Source: Pseudoduganella umbonata (GTDB taxonomy: Bacteria; Pseudomonadota; Gammaproteobacteria; Burkholderiales; Burkholderiaceae_D). Taken from it: a stretch of 64,000 bases of DNA. The position numbers and the translations under genes were made by a program. The stretch spans positions 124,001 to 188,000 of the forward strand of contig NZ_JACHXS010000006.1 of the NCBI RefSeq assembly GCF_014192225.1, in the 5' to 3' direction. Positions 44,480-52,600 of this stretch are shown here, piece after piece (within the stretch, counting starts at the first letter, position 1; every line of letters starts with the position of its first letter). A model generated the notes under the pieces. The model was given only the letters and a program-made list of their open reading frames with translations, did not search any database and was not told where the DNA came from.

Positions 44480-44850
44480 ATGGGCGACATGCTGGCCGAT
44501 CTCAGCGAACGGGCATCGGCCGCGCAGCTCATCGACGAACTACGGGCGCTGATTCGCCGCGCACGACAACGGCTTCAAGGTGTGTAGTGCCACGTTGCTG
44601 CCGCTCGGTGGCGTGCGCAAGCCCTTCGTGCAATCCACGGTCGGCGAAGCGGCACGGCAGGCAGTGAACGGCTAGATACGCGAAGGCGGCGAGTTCGATG
44701 CGGTTGCCGATCTCGACTGGCACTGCGCGGCAGCGCCGAGCAGGATCAGCTGCACAGTGCATTCGACAGCGGGGTTTACCTGCATTGAACGATGCAAGAT
44801 AACAGGCGATCCGCGCTGCGGTCGGAAAAGCTTGCGGTTTCGAACGATTC
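44480..44850 (+). pseudogene. SGNH/GDSL hydrolase, 3' half, frameshifted and with stops
   Basis: Reading through frames gives MGDMLADLSERASAAQLIDE, then after a shift AHDNGFKVCSATLLPLGGVR and GEAARQAVNG-stop-IREGGEFDAVADLDW (TAG where Trp is expected). Then come LHSAFDSGVYLH and, after another shift, NDAR-stop-QAIRAAVGKACGFERF. This is the conserved C-terminal block order of GDSL lipases/esterases (ATLLP..G, EA.RQAVN.WIR, FDSG..LH.NDAGYQA). The 5' half is gone. At least three disruptions show it is dead. Confidence 0.75.
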
Positions 44851-44906
44851 GCACGGGTCGTGGAACGGTGGTCTGCAGAGCGCTTTGCGCACATAGGCAG
44901 CGCCAT

Positions 44907-44943
44907 AAAAAAGGCCGCGCTCCACTGCCGTGGGGCGAGGCCT
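44907..44943 (-). terminator. intrinsic terminator for the leftward transcript
   Basis: On the minus strand AGGCC-TCGCCCCAC-GGCA-GTGGAGCG-C-GGCCT is followed by TTTTTT. This is a long GC stem with a short loop and a T-run. It ends the transcript coming from the CMD gene. Confidence 0.75.
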
Positions 44944-44965
44944 CCGGTATATCTGACGAGCCGGC

Positions 44966-45107
44966 TTACTTCAACAGCATCGCGTTCATCCGCTTTACGA
45001 ACGGGGCCGATTCTGCCAGCGTGCCGCTTTCGGCCAGCGGCGCTTGGTCGAACATGGTCGTGTCACCCACCGCCAGTAGCGCTCGTGCCCGGTCCCCGCC
45101 CAGCGCA
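44966..45107 (-). pseudogene. C-terminal remnant of an unidentified protein
   Basis: Directly after the CMD gene stop codon, another minus-strand frame carries RYDALGGDRARALLAVGDTT, MFDQAPLAESGTLAESAPFV and KRMNAMLLK before TAA 44966. It reads like a genuine protein C-terminus and is followed by the terminator, but no start or upstream part exists. I do not recognise the family. It may be the tail of a gene whose body was replaced. Confidence 0.4.
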
Positions 45108-45650
45108 TCATACCTTTGGCGCAGCGGGGAAATCCAGCACCGTGTCGTGCACGCGGTTGAACAAATTCGTGAACGTGATGCTGGCAACCGCCAGCAGCGT
45201 GTCGACAATCTGCGGGTCCGTGACACCGGCAGCACGCACTGCTTCCACCACTTCGACGGGAACCGTACCACTGGTACCTACGACCGTGCGCACGAATGCC
45301 GTCAATGCGTCGATGCGCGCATCGCCGGTGGCTTCACCCTTACGCAGCAGGAGCATTGCTTCCTGCGATAACCCCGCCTTGCGGCCGGCCAGCGTGTGCG
45401 CGGCCAAGCAATAATCGCAACCGGCCAGTTCGCTGACGGCCAGCTTGACTACTTCGATGTCGCGTGCCGTAAGGCTGCCTTCCTTCAGCGCGGCGTCGAG
45501 GCTTAGTGCTGCTTCTAGGGCGACCGGGCTGTTGCTGCCGATGGCGGCATACGCGTTCGGTACGACGCCGATCGCGCCCTTGATGGCGCCGAACAGTTGG
45601 GCGGAATGGCCGGTGGCGGCGCTGGCGGGCTGATTGAAGAGGCGGTTCAT
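45108..45650 (-). CDS. carboxymuconolactone decarboxylase/AhpD-like protein
   Basis: 180 residues from ATG 45650 behind GGAG. ELAGCDYCLAAHTLAGRKAG contains the CxxCxxxH redox/active-site motif of the AhpD-like (CMD) family. The rest is helical. AhpD-like members reduce peroxides through the Cys pair. It is divergent from an AraC-type regulator at 45763, a pairing seen repeatedly for this family. Confidence 0.88.
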   Translation of the reverse strand: MNRLFNQPASAATGHSAQLFGAIKGAIGVVPNAYAAIGSNSPVALEAALSLDAALKEGSLTARDIEVVKLAVSELAGCDYCLAAHTLAGRKAGLSQEAMLLLRKGEATGDARIDALTAFVRTVVGTSGTVPVEVVEAVRAAGVTDPQIVDTLLAVASITFTNLFNRVHDTVLDFPAAPKV

Positions 45651-45762
45651 AGTGTGCTCCTTTCGTGATGTCGATGGAGCCAGTCTACCCATCCGGCTAG
45701 GTTCGTTGAATGCCCGCGCGGCGCTATAATTTGCTCTTTCGGCTCATCCACACTGCTTGCCC

Positions 45763-46671
45763 TTGGACCCGCTCAGCCGCCTGCTCTCCCTGTATCCCCT
45801 GCAAACCGCCTTGAACGTGCGCTGCCATTTCGGCGCCCCGTGGCAGTTGGTCCAGCCCGATGCGGCCGAGGGCCGTGCCCCTTATCACGTACTCGTATCC
45901 GGCACGGCTTGGCTGGAGATGGAGAATGGTACTCGCGAGCCGATGGCATCGGGCGATGCGGTGCTATTTCCGCGCGGAAGTGCACACCGAATCCACGCCG
46001 GCGATGGCACTCCGGCGCCACCGATCAAGGCGCAGGGCGCATTCCTGGCCATAGAAACCAACGACGGCACGGGTTCCGTTAGCGATATCTTGTGCGGCGA
46101 ATTACGCTTCGGCGCGGAAGCGGTACCGCTGTTGCGCACCTTGCCTGACGTGGTCCTGGTGCGCACGGCTGGCCAGCCGGCGCTGGCCAGCCTGCGTGCG
46201 CTGATCGCGCTGCTGCAGCAGGAAGCGGAAGGCGAAAGGCTGGGTACCGCGGCAATCCTGGCGCAGTTGACGTCGGCCTTGTTCGCGTTGCTGCTGCGCG
46301 GCTGGCTCGAACAGTCCGGCGGTCAGGGCTTGCTGGCCGTGCTGGCCGAACCGCGCCTGCAGGCGGCACTGCACGCCATGCTGGCCGCGCCGGAGCATCC
46401 GTGGAGCCTGGACGACCTGGCACATCTGTGCCATATGTCGCGCGCGACGTTCGTGCGGGCTTTCCGCCAGGCCGCGGGGCAGCCGCCGGCCGAAGTGTTG
46501 ACGCAAATGCGGATGGCGCAGGCGGCGCGCCTGCTGGCGCACGGCCGGCTCAGCGCGGGCCAGATCGGCGAACAGGTGGGGTACCAGTCGGAAGCAGCAT
46601 TTAACCGCGTTTTCAAACGCCACCACGGCGTGGGCCCAGGAGAATACCGGCGCACGGTACGCCAGCATTGA
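45763..46671 (+). CDS. AraC-family regulator (cupin_6 type) of the CMD gene
   Basis: About 302 residues. No ATG is near the conserved N-terminus. The start is probably TTG 45763 (DPLSRLLSLYPLQTALNVRC) or TTG 45757. The cupin_6 sensor (PYHVLVSGTAWLEME, GDAVLFPRGSAHRI) is followed by an AraC HTH (LDDLAHLCHMSRATFVRAFR, IGEQVGYQSEAAFNRVFKRH). Residues match the family that is usually encoded divergently from CMD or SDR oxidoreductases. Confidence 0.87.
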   Translation: MDPLSRLLSLYPLQTALNVRCHFGAPWQLVQPDAAEGRAPYHVLVSGTAWLEMENGTREPMASGDAVLFPRGSAHRIHAGDGTPAPPIKAQGAFLAIETNDGTGSVSDILCGELRFGAEAVPLLRTLPDVVLVRTAGQPALASLRALIALLQQEAEGERLGTAAILAQLTSALFALLLRGWLEQSGGQGLLAVLAEPRLQAALHAMLAAPEHPWSLDDLAHLCHMSRATFVRAFRQAAGQPPAEVLTQMRMAQAARLLAHGRLSAGQIGEQVGYQSEAAFNRVFKRHHGVGPGEYRRTVRQH

Positions 46672-46738
46672 ACCACCTGGTTTACGTAGGCGACATGTCC
46701 TCTCATGTCGACCGTGCCGATGCAGGGTTGTCACTGTT

Positions 46739-47095
46739 CCGACATGAACATCAGCTCCAGTAGCATGCACAGTACCAGCAGCATGCCGATCAGGACCTAG
46801 TTGTGCTCTTGAGCCTCAGGAAGCCCAGTATTGCGGCCATCGCGACAGCGGCGCCGGGCGACAACGAGCCCGACGCGGGCGCGCTGAGTATCAGCTGAAT
46901 GATCATCACGAGCGCCAGCGCGATCTTGTCGCTCCCGTCAATGAAGGTACTGGCCGGACCTAGATGCAGTACTGGCCTCCGCTGCGGATGTTAAGAATGC
47001 CGCCTTGGCATCGTAGTAGCCGATCGAGACGACGATGGATAGACGCCGCTCGGCGTGCAAGCGCTTGCGCAGCAACATCTGCACGACCGTCATAC
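46739..47095 (-). pseudogene. decayed membrane-protein remnant
   Basis: On the minus strand several frames in succession give MTVVQMLLRKRLHAERRLSI, FIDGSDKIALALVMIIQLIL, AVAMAAILGFLRLK, a frameshift with an in-frame TAG where Trp would fit, and VLIGMLLVLCMLLELMFMSE ending in TGA 46739. Three hydrophobic helices are recognisable. The family cannot be named with confidence. At least two frameshifts and one stop are present. Confidence 0.4.
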
Positions 47096-47266
47096 CGTGA
47101 TCTTAAGCACCTCAACCAGTTGCGGAACGACTTCGTCGGATGGCGAAAGGCGACGTGACACACATAAACGCCATAAATGCCTGGAACGTAACGTTCACTG
47201 GCGTCATCACGTAACGGTACCTGTGGTTCGCATTGGTGGCCATGGCCATTGGGCGATTACGCTTGT

Positions 47267-47400
47267 TTAATTGTCCATCACGGGTTGATGACGCAAGCCT
47301 TCATACACCAGCTTACAAAAGTCGCCGTCAATGACGAAGCCGTCGTAATGCTGTTGTAAGCAGCAGTGGTTTGGCGGCAATGGTTCCTCGAATTGACCTT
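47267..47400 (-). pseudogene. C-terminal remnant of a metallo-hydrolase like the one at 53577
   Basis: The minus-strand segment YDGFVIDGDFCKLVYEGL aligns with YGGFVIDGNFFAKLVYDGL at the C-terminus of the intact MBL-fold protein (53577-54524). IAAKP upstream in a different frame matches VAAKP. Everything 5' of this is lost. It shows that a second copy once existed about 6 kb away. Confidence 0.7.
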
Positions 47401-47481
47401 TGTCGTTTCAGAGCCCGATGCCTTGTCTTCGTTTACGGCTGGCACCGCCAATGCTGGAAAAGGTAGCTCATCAACATGACT

Positions 47482-47504
47482 ATTTTCACTCCGAGAGTGA
47501 AAAT
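47482..47504. promoter_or_regulatory. perfect 10-3-10 palindrome upstream of the MDR gene (candidate operator)
   Basis: ATTTTCACTC - CGA - GAGTGAAAAT, both arms exact. It is AT rich in a GC-rich genome and 80 bp upstream of the start codon at 47584. It has no adjacent T-run of its own. It looks like a dimeric repressor site. Confidence 0.55.
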
Positions 47505-47583
47505 GCTTCCCAATTAATGGGGTTTTTTCGTAGCTGGCAAAGCCATAAGATGAACACATCGCAACCGACAACGGAGAAGAAGA

Positions 47584-48591
47584 ATGAAAGCAATCGCCTA
47601 CACCCAGCATGGACTGCCGATCGATAACCCCGCGGCACTGATCAACGTGGAGCTGCCTGACCCCGTGCCGGGTCCGCGTGACCTGCTGGTTCGCGTGCAC
47701 GCGGTATCAGTGAATCCGGTCGACACGAAGGTTCGCCGCAGCTCGGCCGTGACCGCGCCCCGCGTGCTGGGCTGGGATGCGGCCGGCATCGTGGAATCCG
47801 TGGGCGAGGAAGTCACCGCCTTTAAGCAGGGCGATGAGGTGTACTACGCCGGTTCGTTGATGCGCCCGGGTTCGTACAGCGAGCTGCACTTGGTCGACGA
47901 GCGCATCGCCGGCCACAAGCCGAAGACGCTGGCCTTCTCGGATGCTGCTGCGCTGCCGCTGACGTCGCTGACGGCTTGGGAACTGCTGTTCGACCGTCTG
48001 AAAGTGCCGGAGCAGGGAGGTGGCGGCCGCGTGATGGTCATCATCGGTGCTTCAGGCGGCGTGGGTTCGATCTTGACGCAGCTGGCTAGTAAGCTGACGG
48101 GGGTGACGGTCGTTGGTACCGCTTCCCGTACCGAGACGGCCGAGTGGGTGCGTGCAGTAGGCGCCCATCATGTGATCGATCACTCGAAGCCGATGAAGCC
48201 GCAGCTGAGAGAACTTGGCCATGAGTACGCGGACATCGTGGTGAGCTTGACGCACACCGACCATCATTATGCGGACATTGTCGACATGTTGGCGCCGCAG
48301 GGCCAGTTTGCCTTGATCGATGATCCGGCCACCCTCGATGCGATGCCGCTGAAGCGCAAGAGCATCTCGCTGCACTGGGAACTGATGTTCACCCGTTCGA
48401 TGTACGAGACGGTCGACATGGTGCGCCAGCGTGAGATCCTCGATCGCGTGGCGTCTCTGATCGACATTGGCGCCTTGAAGACGACGGTGGGGGAGCACTT
48501 TGGAAAGATCGATGCCGCGAACCTGCGTCGGGCGCACGCCATCGTGGAGAGCAACAAGGCGCGCGGCAAGTTCGTGCTGGCCGGCTTCTGA
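47584..48591 (+). CDS. zinc-type alcohol dehydrogenase-like MDR oxidoreductase
   Basis: 335 residues behind GGAGAAG. The N-terminal GroES-like domain (VHAVSVNPVDTKVRR, RVLGWDAAGIVESVGEEV) and the Rossmann domain with VMVIIGASGGVGSILTQLAS are typical of the quinone-oxidoreductase/ZADH branch of the medium-chain dehydrogenases. The Cys ligands of structural zinc are absent, so it is probably a zinc-independent NADPH-dependent enal or quinone reductase. It is first in a rightward series with the yellow-family genes (15-bp gap to the next). Confidence 0.88.
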   Translation: MKAIAYTQHGLPIDNPAALINVELPDPVPGPRDLLVRVHAVSVNPVDTKVRRSSAVTAPRVLGWDAAGIVESVGEEVTAFKQGDEVYYAGSLMRPGSYSELHLVDERIAGHKPKTLAFSDAAALPLTSLTAWELLFDRLKVPEQGGGGRVMVIIGASGGVGSILTQLASKLTGVTVVGTASRTETAEWVRAVGAHHVIDHSKPMKPQLRELGHEYADIVVSLTHTDHHYADIVDMLAPQGQFALIDDPATLDAMPLKRKSISLHWELMFTRSMYETVDMVRQREILDRVASLIDIGALKTTVGEHFGKIDAANLRRAHAIVESNKARGKFVLAGF

Positions 48592-48606
48592 TCGGGAGAT
48601 GAACTC

Positions 48607-49701
48607 ATGAAAGCATTGACATTCGTCGCGTCCGCTGTCTTCTTCCTCGCGGGAACTGCTGGGGCTGCCGAGAAGGCGCTCTCCATCGGCACCCTGGAAC
48701 GGGTAGCTACGTTCGATGGGGCCATGCCCACGGGCGTCACTGTCAGCGAGGGCGGCCGTATTTTCGTGAACTTCCCGCGCTGGGGCGACGACGTGAAGTT
48801 CACGGTGGCGGAACTGCGCAATGGGAAGGCCGTGCCCTATCCGCAGGCCGATGCCGATCCGTTCATTAGCGTGCAGAGTGTGGTGGCGGATGGCCATGGC
48901 CGGGTTTGGGTCCTAGATACTGCTGCACCGAAGTTCTCCGCGCCGAAGCCGGGCGGGGCCAGGCTGGTCGCGATCGATCTCGCTACGAACAAGGTCGTGA
49001 AGACCTATGTGTTCACGCCGGATGTGGTGCTGCCGTCGACGTACGTGAACGACGTTCGCTTCGACTTCCGCGGGGGCGGCGAAGGGGTGGCCTATATCAC
49101 CGATTCGTCGCTTTCCGGCCCTGGCGCCATCATCGTTCTCGACCTGGCGACCGGCAAGGCCGTGCGCCGCCTGAATGGGCACGCTTCCGTCATGCCGGAG
49201 CCGGGATTTGCACCGGCGGTCAATGGCAAGGCGATGCCCGCATCGTTCAAGGTTGCGTCGGATGGCATCGCCCTGTCGCCGGACGGCGAGACGCTATATT
49301 ACTGCGCGCTGTCGAGCCGGCACCTGTTTGCCGTGCCGACGAGGCTGTTGCGCGACCCGGCTGTATCCGAAGCCGACTTGGCACGGGCCGTGCGCGATAT
49401 TGGAGTTAAGGGCGCCTCCGATGGACTGGAGGCAGATGCCAAGGGCACCGTCTACGCAGGCGACTATGAACACAATGCGATCCGTAAGCTCGATGCCGGC
49501 GCGACGACCTGGCAGACGATTGCCCAGGCACCGCGGCTGTCGTGGCCCGATACGTTCTCGATCGGTCCGGATGGCTACCTGTACGTGATCGCCAACCAAC
49601 TGCACCGCCAGGCTGGTTTCAACGAGGGACGCGACCTGCGCCGCAAGCCGTATGAGTTGCTGCGATTGAAGATCGGTGCGCAGCCTGCGCCCACCAGGTA
49701 A
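48607..49701 (+). CDS. secreted yellow/major-royal-jelly-family protein, copy 1
   Basis: 364 residues with an N-terminal signal peptide (MKALTFVASAVFFLAGTAGA). GVTVSEGGRIFVNFPRWGDD, ADGHGRVWVLDTAAPKF, YVNDVRFDFRGGGEGVAYIT and SDGIALSPDGETLYYCALSS are the blade motifs of the yellow/MRJP six-bladed propeller. Bacterial members are periplasmic proteins of unknown substrate. The gene follows the MDR gene after 15 bp and precedes a second paralogue after 92 bp. Confidence 0.87.
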   Translation: MKALTFVASAVFFLAGTAGAAEKALSIGTLERVATFDGAMPTGVTVSEGGRIFVNFPRWGDDVKFTVAELRNGKAVPYPQADADPFISVQSVVADGHGRVWVLDTAAPKFSAPKPGGARLVAIDLATNKVVKTYVFTPDVVLPSTYVNDVRFDFRGGGEGVAYITDSSLSGPGAIIVLDLATGKAVRRLNGHASVMPEPGFAPAVNGKAMPASFKVASDGIALSPDGETLYYCALSSRHLFAVPTRLLRDPAVSEADLARAVRDIGVKGASDGLEADAKGTVYAGDYEHNAIRKLDAGATTWQTIAQAPRLSWPDTFSIGPDGYLYVIANQLHRQAGFNEGRDLRRKPYELLRLKIGAQPAPTR

Positions 49702-49793
49702 CTGCAACGTTGCCAGCGTGCGGCAGCGCGCCCAGTGCTTCCTCGAGCACGGAGCGCAGGGACGCTGCACCATTCAACCAGCAAGGAACAAAC

Positions 49794-50888
49794 ATGCAAC
49801 GCATTCTCTCGATGAAAGTAGCCGCGGCGGCGGTTTTGGGCGCTGTGCTGGCCTTGAATGCCGGCGCGGCGCAGTTGCAGGTCGTGGCGCAAAGCAACGA
49901 TATGGTCTGGAACGCCGTGGCCGTGGACGGCTGGCGCGTCTTCGTCGCCGGGCCGCGCTGGACCGGTTCGAAAGGCCCGGCCGTCGGCCTGCTTGATGCA
50001 GCCGGCAAGCCGCAACCTTATCCTGATGCTGCCTGGAATGGCTGGCGAAAGGGCGCAGCCAGTGCCCGCGCGTTTGTTAACGTCAATGCCATCCATATGG
50101 ATGGAAAAGGCAGTTTGTGGGTTGTCGACAGCGGATCACCGGATTTTGGCGGCGACCCGCTCCCGCACGGCGCCAAGGCAGTGCAGATCGACCTGCGCAC
50201 GAATCGTGTCACGCGCGTTGTCGAATTCGGACCGGATGTCGCGCTGCCCGGCAGCTACGTGGACGACATCCGCTTCAACGGCAAGCATGCCTATCTGACC
50301 GATGCCGGGAAGCCTGGCATTATCGTGCTGGATCTCGTGACGGGCGACACGCGCCGTGTGCTGGATGGCTCGCCTGCTACCACGGCCCTGGCGGATCGCC
50401 AGATAGAGGTGGCTGGCCGGATCATGCGCGGCGCCGATGGCAAACCGTTGCGGGTGAATGCTGATCCATTCGAGCTGAGCCCTGATGGAAGGCACCTGTA
50501 CTTTGGCCCACTGAGCGGTCCTTGGTCGCAGGTCGAAACGCGACTGCTGGATGATCCGACGGTAGATGCTGCGGCCCTGGAGCGCGCCGTCAAGCCGTGG
50601 GCGGACCTGCCGCCCACTGGCGGCACGGCAATGGATCGTCACGGCAACCTGTACTTTTCGGACCTGAAGACCAGCAGCCTGAAAAAGCGTACGCCGGACG
50701 GCAGGGTTATGACCGTGATCCAGGACGATCGCCTGCACTGGGTCGATGCCCCCGTCATTGACGCCGCCCACCGAATCTGGTTGCCCGTGCCGCAAATGGA
50801 TCGCAACGCACTGTTCAACGATGGCGTTTCCCGCGTACGTTGGCCAATCACCCTGTACACCCTGCAACTCGAAGGAGCAAGCCAATGA
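49794..50888 (+). CDS. secreted yellow/major-royal-jelly-family protein, copy 2
   Basis: 364 residues from ATG 49794 behind AAGGA. The signal peptide is MKVAAAAVLGAVLALNAGAA. Motifs parallel copy 1: VAVDGWRVFVAGPRWTGSKG, DGKGSLWVVDSGSPDFGG, YVDDIRFNGKHAYLTDAG and LSPDGRHLYFGPLSG. Identity to copy 1 is low, so the two are old paralogues. The last codon overlaps the next gene start (ATGA), showing translational coupling with an OpuAC-like protein. Confidence 0.87.
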   Translation: MQRILSMKVAAAAVLGAVLALNAGAAQLQVVAQSNDMVWNAVAVDGWRVFVAGPRWTGSKGPAVGLLDAAGKPQPYPDAAWNGWRKGAASARAFVNVNAIHMDGKGSLWVVDSGSPDFGGDPLPHGAKAVQIDLRTNRVTRVVEFGPDVALPGSYVDDIRFNGKHAYLTDAGKPGIIVLDLVTGDTRRVLDGSPATTALADRQIEVAGRIMRGADGKPLRVNADPFELSPDGRHLYFGPLSGPWSQVETRLLDDPTVDAAALERAVKPWADLPPTGGTAMDRHGNLYFSDLKTSSLKKRTPDGRVMTVIQDDRLHWVDAPVIDAAHRIWLPVPQMDRNALFNDGVSRVRWPITLYTLQLEGASQ

Positions 50889-51604
50889 AGCCAGTGATAC
50901 GCTTGGGTCATATTGACCTGTCTTTCCACGCCGCCAGCGCCGAGGTGGTGGCAGCCTTGCTGCGCCTGCACGGTCACGAGGTGGAGTTCTTGAAAGCGCC
51001 GCACGAACGCATGTTCGAGATGCTGGGGCGTGGTGAGGTCGACGTGATGGCAACGGCCTGGCTGCCCGCCAGCCACGAGAAATACCTTGCGCCGATCCGT
51101 GACCGCGTGCGCGAGCTGACCGTGCTGTACGAACCGTATTGCATCTGGGGCGTGCCCGATTACGTGCCAGAAGACGTGCTGGCATCCGTGGCCGACTTGC
51201 GCAAGCCGGAAGTGCTGGCGCGCATGCGCCGCACGATCCAAGGCATCAATCCTGGCGCCGGCATCAGCCGCTTCTCGTCCGCCATGATGGAGGCCTACGG
51301 CCTGGCTGGACTTGGATATCACTTCCGCAGCGGCACCGAGGATGAGTGCTTCGGCACGTTCGAGCGGGCTGTGGCGGAAGGGGAGTGGGTGGTCGTGCCG
51401 CTGTGGCATCCACAATTCCTGCACGCCCGGCACCGCATCCGCGCGCTGCGCGAGCCCAAGGGCATGCTGGGCGGTCGCGACGCGGCCACGCTGGTGATGC
51501 GACGCGATGCCGAGGAAAAGCTCGACGCGCGGACCATCCGCGCGCTGGAAGGGCTTTACCTAGGCAACGACGTGGTGACCGCGATCGACGCACGGCTGCA
51601 ATGA
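50885..51604 (+). CDS. OpuAC-like glycine-betaine-type binding protein without signal peptide
   Basis: 239 residues starting at ATG 50885, 4 bp inside the preceding gene. It shows IRLGHIDLSFHAASAEVVAA, GRGEVDVMATAWLPASHEKY, WGVPDYVPEDVLASVADL and AGISRFSSAMMEAYGL. The fold matches the substrate-binding domain of quaternary-ammonium ABC importers. No signal peptide, lipobox, permease or ATPase is present nearby, so it is not a normal ABC receptor. It may bind a ligand in the cytosol. Confidence 0.8.
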   Translation: MKPVIRLGHIDLSFHAASAEVVAALLRLHGHEVEFLKAPHERMFEMLGRGEVDVMATAWLPASHEKYLAPIRDRVRELTVLYEPYCIWGVPDYVPEDVLASVADLRKPEVLARMRRTIQGINPGAGISRFSSAMMEAYGLAGLGYHFRSGTEDECFGTFERAVAEGEWVVVPLWHPQFLHARHRIRALREPKGMLGGRDAATLVMRRDAEEKLDARTIRALEGLYLGNDVVTAIDARLQ

Positions 51605-51663
51605 TAGGCATGGCGGAAGCACGGCGGGCACCTCACGGGAGTGTTGGCGCCGCCTGTCCGCAA

Positions 51664-52506
51664 TTACCACATCACGGGCGCATCCGTGGAGTGCGCTAGC
51701 TCGCGCTGCGCCTCTAGCGCCGCGAGCCGTTCCGTCAGCTGGCGGTGCATCGCGCTGTAAGCGTCGCTGCCAAGTGCCAGCCGCCGCGGGGCCATCGGCT
51801 CGTCAACGCTGGCGATCATCGCAGCGACCATCCTTTCAGGATTGCCCGGCGGCACAGCGGTCTGTGCTTCGATCATCCGGCGGGCGTGGGCGGCGGGTGA
51901 CGTATCGTAATCGGGCATGTGCGGTGCCAGCTGCGCGCTACGGTAGCGGAAACCAGTGCGGGCTCCGCCCGGTTCGATCAGCGTGCAGCCGATGCCGAAT
52001 GGCGCGACTTCCTGCGCGACCGAATCGATGAACCCTTCGATGCCCCACTTGCTGGCGTGATACAACGCTGCGCCAGGGAATGCCGCCTGCCCCCCTACCG
52101 TGGACAGTTGCAAGATCCGACCGCCGCCCTGAACCCGAAGGTGAGGCAGTGCGCCGCGCACGACCTGTATCGAGCCCAGCAGATTGGTGGCGATCTGATG
52201 CAACACCTGCTCGTCCGACGCCTCCTCTGCCGCGCCGAACAAGCCATAGCCCGCATTGCTGACGATGACGTCGATGCGGCCCCATGCGGCAAAGGCGCGA
52301 TCAATCACCGGGCGAATGGCGTTGAAATCGGCCACGTCCAGTACCGCCAGCCAGAGAGCATCGCCGTGTGCTTCCTTCAGGTCGGCAACCGCGTCGAGGT
52401 TACGGACCGTTCCAGCCACGCGCTCGCCGCGGGCCAGCAGCGTGCTAGCCATCATGCGGCCGAAGCCGCTGCTGATGCCCGTGATGAGCCAAGTCCTGTG
52501 CGTCAT
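51664..52506 (-). CDS. short-chain dehydrogenase/reductase (second)
   Basis: 280 residues from ATG 52506 behind AAGGAG. TWLITGISSGFGRMMASTLL, NAGYGLFG, STVGGQAAFPGAALYHASKW and EPGGARTGF follow the pattern of the classical SDR subgroup with an oxidoreductase role. The catalytic Tyr-x3-Lys is YHASK. It is divergent from the AraC regulator at 52601 and convergent with the OpuAC-like gene. Confidence 0.88.
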   Translation of the reverse strand: MTHRTWLITGISSGFGRMMASTLLARGERVAGTVRNLDAVADLKEAHGDALWLAVLDVADFNAIRPVIDRAFAAWGRIDVIVSNAGYGLFGAAEEASDEQVLHQIATNLLGSIQVVRGALPHLRVQGGGRILQLSTVGGQAAFPGAALYHASKWGIEGFIDSVAQEVAPFGIGCTLIEPGGARTGFRYRSAQLAPHMPDYDTSPAAHARRMIEAQTAVPPGNPERMVAAMIASVDEPMAPRRLALGSDAYSAMHRQLTERLAALEAQRELAHSTDAPVMW

Positions 52507-52600
52507 GTTCACTCCTTTCAATCATGATGTGGTAGCAGAATAGCGGCGAAGACCAAGATTTTGAATAATCCGGAATCTCAAAAAAATGCGCGAAAATCCA

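Noticed and set aside
46739..47163. Identification of the membrane remnant as a chromate transporter
   Set aside because: Only general hydrophobic patterns match; no diagnostic motif survives.
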